Shown here piece after piece: positions 33,555-37,630 of a stretch of DNA of 37,630 bases. The notes beneath the pieces are model-generated. The model was given only the letters and a program-made list of their open reading frames with translations. It ran no database searches and was not told where the DNA came from. Position 1 is the stretch's first letter; every line of letters starts with the position of its first letter. The position numbers were made by a program, and so were the translations under genes. This stretch comes from an uncultured Bacteroides sp. (GTDB lineage Bacteria > Bacteroidota > Bacteroidia > Bacteroidales > Bacteroidaceae), in contig CAMWGU010000020.1 in assembly GCA_947173895.1 (NCBI GenBank), positions 1-37,630 on the forward strand, given 5' to 3'.

Positions 33555-35543
33555 ATGGATAGAACGATGAAAAAAATAGTAACCTTGTTTTTATGCACTT
33601 GCATGGCTCTGGCTGTGCGGGCCGAGAAAGTGTTTCGTTTGACTTCTCCTGACGGGCGGTTGAAAACAACGGTTGCCGTAGGAGAGAAATTGACTTATGA
33701 TATACAATGTGAGGATCAGCAAGTACTGGCTCCCTCTGCCTTGTCGATGACTTTAGACAATGGAACAGTGTGGGGAGAGCGTCCGCGCCTGGCGGGCAGT
33801 TTCCGGAAAGAGGTAGACCAGTGGGTAAATTCTCCCTTTTATCGCAGCAATCGGTTGCGCGACCATTATAAAGAACTGGTACTCCGTTTCAAAAATGGAT
33901 GGAGTGTGGAATTCAGGGCGTATGATGATGGTATTGCCTACCGTTTTGTAAATCAGTTGAACAGCCCGTTCAATATTCTTCAAGAAGAAGTGAACTATCA
34001 GTTTGTAGCCGACGAAACGGCCGTTGTGCCTTATGTGAGGCCGCGTGACACCGATCCGTTTAACAGTTCGTTCGAGAGTACCTATACCACAACTAGGCTT
34101 TCTGGGTTGGACAAGCAAAAACTGATGTTCCTTCCGCTGATTGTTGAGGCAGGTGACGGAGTGAAGCTGTGTATCACCGAGTCGGATCTAGAGAATTATC
34201 CCGGGCTTTATTTGTCGGGAGCAAAAGGGGGAAACACACTGACAGGTGTACATGCCCCTTATCCTGCGGTCAAACGCCAAGGAGGGCATAATAACTTGCA
34301 GATGATAGTGGAGAAGGGTGAACAGTATATAGCCAAGGTGGACGGAGCGCGTACATTTCCTTGGCGTATGACGATTGTTACAACCGATGACAAGGATTTG
34401 GCTGCAAGCAATATAACTTATCTGCTTGGTTCTCCTTCCAGGCTTGACGATCTTTCGTGGATAAAACCCGGCAAGGTGGCCTGGGAGTGGTGGAATGACT
34501 GGAATCTGGATGGAGTAGATTTCGTCACAGGAGTGAACAACGATACCTATAAGGCTTATATTGATTTTGCGTCTCGTCATAAACTGGAATATGTGATATT
34601 GGACGAAGGATGGGCCGTTAACCTGAAAGCCGATTTGATGCAGGTGGTGAAGGAGATTGATCTGAAGGAGCTGATAGATTATGCTGCCGCTAGAAACGTA
34701 GGCATTATTTTGTGGGCTGGTTATCATGCGTTCGATAAGGATATGGAAAACGTGTGCCGTCACTACGCCGCTATGGGGGTAAAGGGATTCAAAGTGGACT
34801 TTATGGATAGGGACGATCAGGAGATGGTCGCTTTCAATTACCGGGCGGCGGAAACTTGCGCTAAATATAAATTGATTCTTGACTTGCATGGCATGTATAA
34901 ACCTTCAGGATTGAACCGCACTTATCCTAACGTGTTGAATTTTGAAGGTGTGCATGGACTGGAAAACATGAAGTGGAGTCCGGACAGTGTGGATCAGGTG
35001 AAATATGATGTGACAATTCCTTTTATCCGTCAGGTGGCAGGGCCTATGGATTACACACAGGGAGCTATGAGAAATGCGGTGAAAGGCAGTTATTTTCCTT
35101 GCAACTCCGAGCCAATGAGCCAAGGAACCCGTTGCAGGCAGTTGGCCTTGTATGTCATTCTTGAATCGCCGTTGAATATGTTGTGTGATACACCGAGCAA
35201 TTATGACAGAGAGACGGAGTGTACAAACTTCATAGCTGCCATCCCGACAGTGTGGGATGAGACACTTGTCTTGGATGCCAAGTTGGGAGAGTATATTGTG
35301 ACGGCACGCAGGAAAGGAGACAGCTGGTATATCGGTGGCCTTACAGACGGAACGGCAAGAGATTTGGAAGTGGATTGCTCTTTTCTGGAAGACAGGGAAT
35401 ATGTGGGAGACTTGTTTAAAGATGGTGTAAATGCCCATCGCATAGGCCGAGATTTTCAATCCGAATCCGTTCGTTTGAATAGGCAGAGCAAGCTGAAACT
35501 ACATTTGGCTCCGGGCGGCGGATTTGCTGTCAGGGTGCACTAG
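33555..35543 (+). CDS. GH97 glycosidase, probably retaining alpha-galactosidase type
   Basis: Secreted calcium-dependent GH97 enzyme, 662 aa, with a signal peptide (LFLCTCMALAVRAE). N-terminal beta-super-sandwich (about 25-300; SPDGRLKTTVAVGEKLTYDI), then a TIM barrel (WEWWNDWNLDGVDFVTG, YVILDEGWA, ILWAGYHAFD, KGFKVDFMDRDDQEMV, LDLHGMYKPSGLNRTYPNVLNFEGVHGLE) and a C-terminal beta-domain. GH97 has inverting alpha-glucosidases (SusB type) and retaining alpha-galactosidases. The Asp at 415 (KVDFMD) and Glu at 470 fall at the positions I recall for the nucleophile and acid/base of the retaining B. thetaiotaomicron enzyme, which favours alpha-galactosidase; this is from memory and not aligned. The second ATG at 33567 (MKKIVTLF) is a plausible alternative start. 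A CapA-like gene follows after 43 bp. Confidence 0.93.
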   Translation: MDRTMKKIVTLFLCTCMALAVRAEKVFRLTSPDGRLKTTVAVGEKLTYDIQCEDQQVLAPSALSMTLDNGTVWGERPRLAGSFRKEVDQWVNSPFYRSNRLRDHYKELVLRFKNGWSVEFRAYDDGIAYRFVNQLNSPFNILQEEVNYQFVADETAVVPYVRPRDTDPFNSSFESTYTTTRLSGLDKQKLMFLPLIVEAGDGVKLCITESDLENYPGLYLSGAKGGNTLTGVHAPYPAVKRQGGHNNLQMIVEKGEQYIAKVDGARTFPWRMTIVTTDDKDLAASNITYLLGSPSRLDDLSWIKPGKVAWEWWNDWNLDGVDFVTGVNNDTYKAYIDFASRHKLEYVILDEGWAVNLKADLMQVVKEIDLKELIDYAAARNVGIILWAGYHAFDKDMENVCRHYAAMGVKGFKVDFMDRDDQEMVAFNYRAAETCAKYKLILDLHGMYKPSGLNRTYPNVLNFEGVHGLENMKWSPDSVDQVKYDVTIPFIRQVAGPMDYTQGAMRNAVKGSYFPCNSEPMSQGTRCRQLALYVILESPLNMLCDTPSNYDRETECTNFIAAIPTVWDETLVLDAKLGEYIVTARRKGDSWYIGGLTDGTARDLEVDCSFLEDREYVGDLFKDGVNAHRIGRDFQSESVRLNRQSKLKLHLAPGGGFAVRVH

Positions 35544-35586
35544 GAAGGACTTTTTTTTATTGCCCACCCAGTAAAAGCAAAAATCG

Positions 35587-36660
35587 ATGAAACCGATAGT
35601 AACCCTTTGTTTGCTATGGCTTTGCCTTTCGTCGTCGGCACAAGATCATATATCTCTGTTGTTTGTAGGCGATTTGATGCAGCATCAGGCTCAGATAGAT
35701 GCGGCTCGTCAAGGCGATGGGTATTGCTATGATGATTGTTTTCGTCATGTACGGGCAGAAATAAGCAAAGCGGATATTGCTGTAGGAAATCTGGAGGTGA
35801 CATTGGGTGGGGCCCCTTATCACGGATATCCTGTATTCAGTGCTCCGGATGAGTATCTTTTTGCTATAAAAGAGGCCGGATTTGATGTGTTGCTCACAGC
35901 CAACAATCATTGTTTGGATAAAAGGAAAACCGGACTGGAGCGTACCATCCGTATGCTGGATTCTTTGAATATTTCCCATGTGGGGACTTACAGGAATAAA
36001 GAAGAGCGTCATGCAAACTATCCGTTGCTGATTGATAAGAACGGCTTTAGGATAGCATTGCTGAATTATACTTATGGCACAAATGGGATTAAGCCGGATG
36101 CGCCCAATGTGGTGAACTATATAGATAAGGAGCAGATAAAAGAAGATATTCTTGACGCACGTCGGAAATTTCCCGATGTCATTATAGCTTGTATGCATTG
36201 GGGGGTGGAGTATCGTTCTTTTCCTGAGCGCTCGGAGCGTGACTTGGCCGACTGGTTGATCAGTCAGGGGGTGGATCATGTGATAGGTTCACACCCCCAT
36301 GTACTCCAGCCGATGGAGATAAAGAAGAATCCCCGCACTCCTGCCCGGCATGTCGTAGTCTATTCATTGGGCAATTTTATATCAAATATGTCCAAAGAAA
36401 AAACAGATGGAGGTGCTATGGTACGGTTAGATTTGCAGCGTGTTTTCCGGATTACTCGTTTGGTAGATTGCGAATATGCGTTGATTTGGACTTCAAGGCC
36501 TATATTAAGCGGGAAAAAGAATTTTGAGTTGTATCCGGCTCATTTTATAGATAAACTCGTTCATAATGAGGAAAGTAAGCCGATGAACCGCTTCTTGAAG
36601 GGGGCAAGGGAATTATTGGAAAAATCGAATAAAGGCATAAAAGAATATTTTTTTGAATAA
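35587..36660 (+). CDS. CapA-family (poly-gamma-glutamate synthesis-like) metallophosphatase-fold protein
   Basis: Exported protein of the PGA_cap/CapA family, 357 aa, with a signal peptide (about 1-18, CLSSSAQ). Conserved blocks: LLFVGDLMQHQAQ, KADIAVGNLEVTLGG, DVLLTANNHCLDKRKTGLERT, IIACMHWGVEYRSFPERSERDLA, DHVIGSHPHVLQPMEI and VVYSLGNFISNMS. The D, N, H, GNxE and H-x-H pattern is that of a calcineurin-like metal site. Founding members take part in poly-gamma-glutamate capsule synthesis, but most Bacteroides relatives have no proven role. It is probably co-transcribed with the GH97 gene (43-bp gap). Confidence 0.9.
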   Translation: MKPIVTLCLLWLCLSSSAQDHISLLFVGDLMQHQAQIDAARQGDGYCYDDCFRHVRAEISKADIAVGNLEVTLGGAPYHGYPVFSAPDEYLFAIKEAGFDVLLTANNHCLDKRKTGLERTIRMLDSLNISHVGTYRNKEERHANYPLLIDKNGFRIALLNYTYGTNGIKPDAPNVVNYIDKEQIKEDILDARRKFPDVIIACMHWGVEYRSFPERSERDLADWLISQGVDHVIGSHPHVLQPMEIKKNPRTPARHVVVYSLGNFISNMSKEKTDGGAMVRLDLQRVFRITRLVDCEYALIWTSRPILSGKKNFELYPAHFIDKLVHNEESKPMNRFLKGARELLEKSNKGIKEYFFE

Positions 36661-36675
36661 TTTTTCCTCTAAAAG

Positions 36676-36706
36676 TTTGCAGATATAAAAAAAAGCTGTA
36701 CCTTTG
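36676..36706 (+). promoter_or_regulatory. Promoter of tRNA-His
   Basis: TTTG (36676-36679), 19 nt, then TACCTTTG (36699-36706): an exact Bacteroides-type promoter, 30 bp before the tRNA 5' end. Confidence 0.85.
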
Positions 36707-36736
36707 CATCGCTTTCGGAAAGGAAAGCCTAACATG

Positions 36737-36810
36737 GTGACTATAGTTCAGTCGGTTAGAGCGTCAGATTGTGGTTCTGAATGTCGTGGGTTCGAATCCC
36801 ACTAGTCACC
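36737..36810 (+). tRNA. tRNA-His (GTG)
   Basis: Full cloverleaf. Acceptor GTGACTA/TAGTCAC; D-arm GTTC/GAGC; anticodon stem TCAGA/TCTGA with loop TTGTGGT (anticodon GTG); T-arm GTGGG/CCCAC with loop TTCGAAT. Discriminator C73 faces an encoded G at 36736, the extra G-1 typical of tRNA-His. The CCA end is not encoded. No integrated element is visible at its 3' end within the window, although repeat copy 4 starts about 260 bp downstream. Confidence 0.97.
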
Positions 36811-36817
36811 CGAAGAG

Positions 36818-36853
36818 AAAGAGGAAATTCGATAAGAATATTCCTCTTTTTTT
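36818..36853 (+). terminator. Terminator of tRNA-His
   Basis: A 9-bp stem, AAAGAGGAA (36818-36826) and TTCCTCTTT (36841-36849), followed by more T residues, just after the tRNA. It ends the tRNA transcript. The following 36854-37072 stretch has no supported gene; a minus-strand open frame there is discussed in the findings. Confidence 0.85.
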
Positions 36854-37072
36854 GTATTTGGCCGGTATGTATTATTCCGTCAGTCCGATATAATCATAGG
36901 AACATCGCAACCGGTGGTATCTGTATTCCCAAGTCTTTTTGCTTTCCGGCCAAGAGCCTCGCCTGCCGAAACCGACGCATTACCATCGTCTTCCGGCCCG
37001 GCATTGTCCGAAGCTATCATTTTTTGCATGGTTGCCCCTTCACACAAGATACGGCATTGACGTGATTCCACT

Positions 37073-37474
37073 TTTCCTTTCATCGTTTCATTATCCGCCG
37101 AAACGCCCTGCCGATGGGGATTCCGAGGGTGAGAGGACACTCCGTCAGGTCCTTTCATCCCCCTTTCAGCCTCCCTTCATCGGCACACAAAGGCTGCATG
37201 GTGTGAAACCGCCGAGGGCAGATGTGAAAGGACTCACACCGGTGGCTGAAAGGGTGATGAGGGGATGTACTGTCATTTTTAACCAGTTGATTGATAGCCG
37301 GTTTTACCCAAAATGAAAGGATGAAGGGAGAAGGGGGAGAAGCAACCTGATGAGGGGATGGTGTGCTCTGCACGTACGTACGTGTAGGCCTATACATACG
37401 TATGTGTAAGCCTATACGTACGTATGTATAAGCCCACACATACGTACGTGTTTTTACAACAAAGCGGAATGTGT
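37073..37474 (-). repeat. Interspersed repeat element, copy 4 (inverted)
   Basis: Read on the minus strand it has the same order as copies 1 and 3: CATTCCGCTTTGTTGTAAAAA, four palindrome units (37371-37451), a pyrimidine-rich stretch, the inverted-repeat arm (37312-37328), interior blocks CCCTTTCAGCCACCGG, GTCCTTTCACATCTG and CAGGGCGTTTCGGCGG, and a second arm (37076-37092) that here has two mismatches to its partner. No gene is supported within it. Confidence 0.85.
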
Positions 37475-37480
37475 TGCGGC

Positions 37481-37580
37481 GCACATACAGGTTTGTACAG
37501 TGAACAAGCCGGGCTTGTATGGCGAACATAGCATGCTCGTGCGGCGAACAAGCATGCCTTGTTTCGGTAACAGGCCTGCG
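37481..37580. repeat. Second palindrome array, different sequence, same 22-bp period
   Basis: Successive units beginning at about 37481, 37502, 37524, 37546 and 37568 share the plan (G)AACAAGC-GCTTGT plus a linker. Units 2-4 are each exactly 22 bp, for example ACAAGCCGGGCTTGT, ACATAGCATGCTCGT and ACAAGCATGCCTTGT, joined by ATGGC, GCGGC or TTCGG linkers. The last unit is partial. The array adjoins the ACGTACGT array of copy 4. Confidence 0.7.
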
Positions 37581-37630
37581 ATTTTCCCCATTTCCGGCCG
37601 CCCCCTCTTGACAAACGCTTTTTGATGTTG

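Noticed and set aside
36781..37065. Plus-strand open frame starting inside tRNA-His
   Set aside because: Its start overlaps the tRNA T-arm and it runs through the tRNA terminator; the protein is Arg/Cys/Phe-rich without motifs.
36737..37474. Integrative element attached at tRNA-His
   Set aside because: No integrase, no repeat of the tRNA 3' end and no phage or conjugation genes are visible in the remaining 0.8 kb.

Overview
The window looks like chromosomal DNA of a gut Bacteroidales species, most likely Phocaeicola (Bacteroides) vulgatus/dorei or a close relative. Grounds: a SusC/SusD pair with FecR-type control, secreted glycoside hydrolases of families typical of gut Bacteroides (GH29, GH92, GH97, GH125), promoters of the Bacteroides type (TTTG, about 19-21 nt, TAnnTTTG), few recognisable Shine-Dalgarno sites, and GC-richer housekeeping genes. 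Species assignment is inference.

Layout. 1-739: repeat element copy 1 and no convincing gene. 740-7184: FecR-type anti-sigma factor, STN-domain SusC transporter and SusD lipoprotein; the partner sigma factor is not in the window. 7527-10880 (+): secreted SGNH esterase, calcineurin-like phosphoesterase lipoprotein and phosphate-selective-porin-like protein, closed by a strong bidirectional hairpin terminator (10921-10974). 11264-16974 (-): phosphoesterase fused to a PQQ-type beta-propeller, GH29 alpha-L-fucosidase, and a nucleotide pyrophosphatase/alkaline-phosphatase-superfamily enzyme. 16975-17847: repeat copy 3 and a hairpin-bearing promoter. 17848-27899: an alpha-mannoside locus with two GH125 alpha-mannosidases flanking an AraC regulator, then a type I mannose-6-phosphate isomerase with a large N-terminal extension, a ROK sugar kinase, a GH92 alpha-mannosidase and an MFS sugar transporter. 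28138-36810: FadL-type outer-membrane protein (-), MATE exporter, Ffh, FolD, GH97 glycosidase, CapA-like protein and tRNA-His. 36811-37630: repeat copy 4, inverted, next to a second, different palindrome array.

How the genes fit together. The mannoside locus gives a complete route: surface or periplasmic GH92 and GH125 release mannose, the MFS carrier imports it, the ROK kinase phosphorylates it and the isomerase makes fructose-6-phosphate. The left half is rich in secreted phosphate-releasing enzymes (three phosphoesterases and a Porin_O_P-like channel) together with an esterase, a fucosidase and SusCD. I infer that the two halves may deal with a phosphorylated, esterified or fucosylated glycan or glycolipid, possibly mannose-containing. 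This is a hypothesis; they may be independent loci.

The most unusual non-coding signal is a family of interspersed elements, about 400-520 bp, seen three times in full and once as a bare array. Each has a 22-bp-period array of 16-bp palindromes and an interior bounded by 17-bp inverted repeats that show compensatory base changes between copies.
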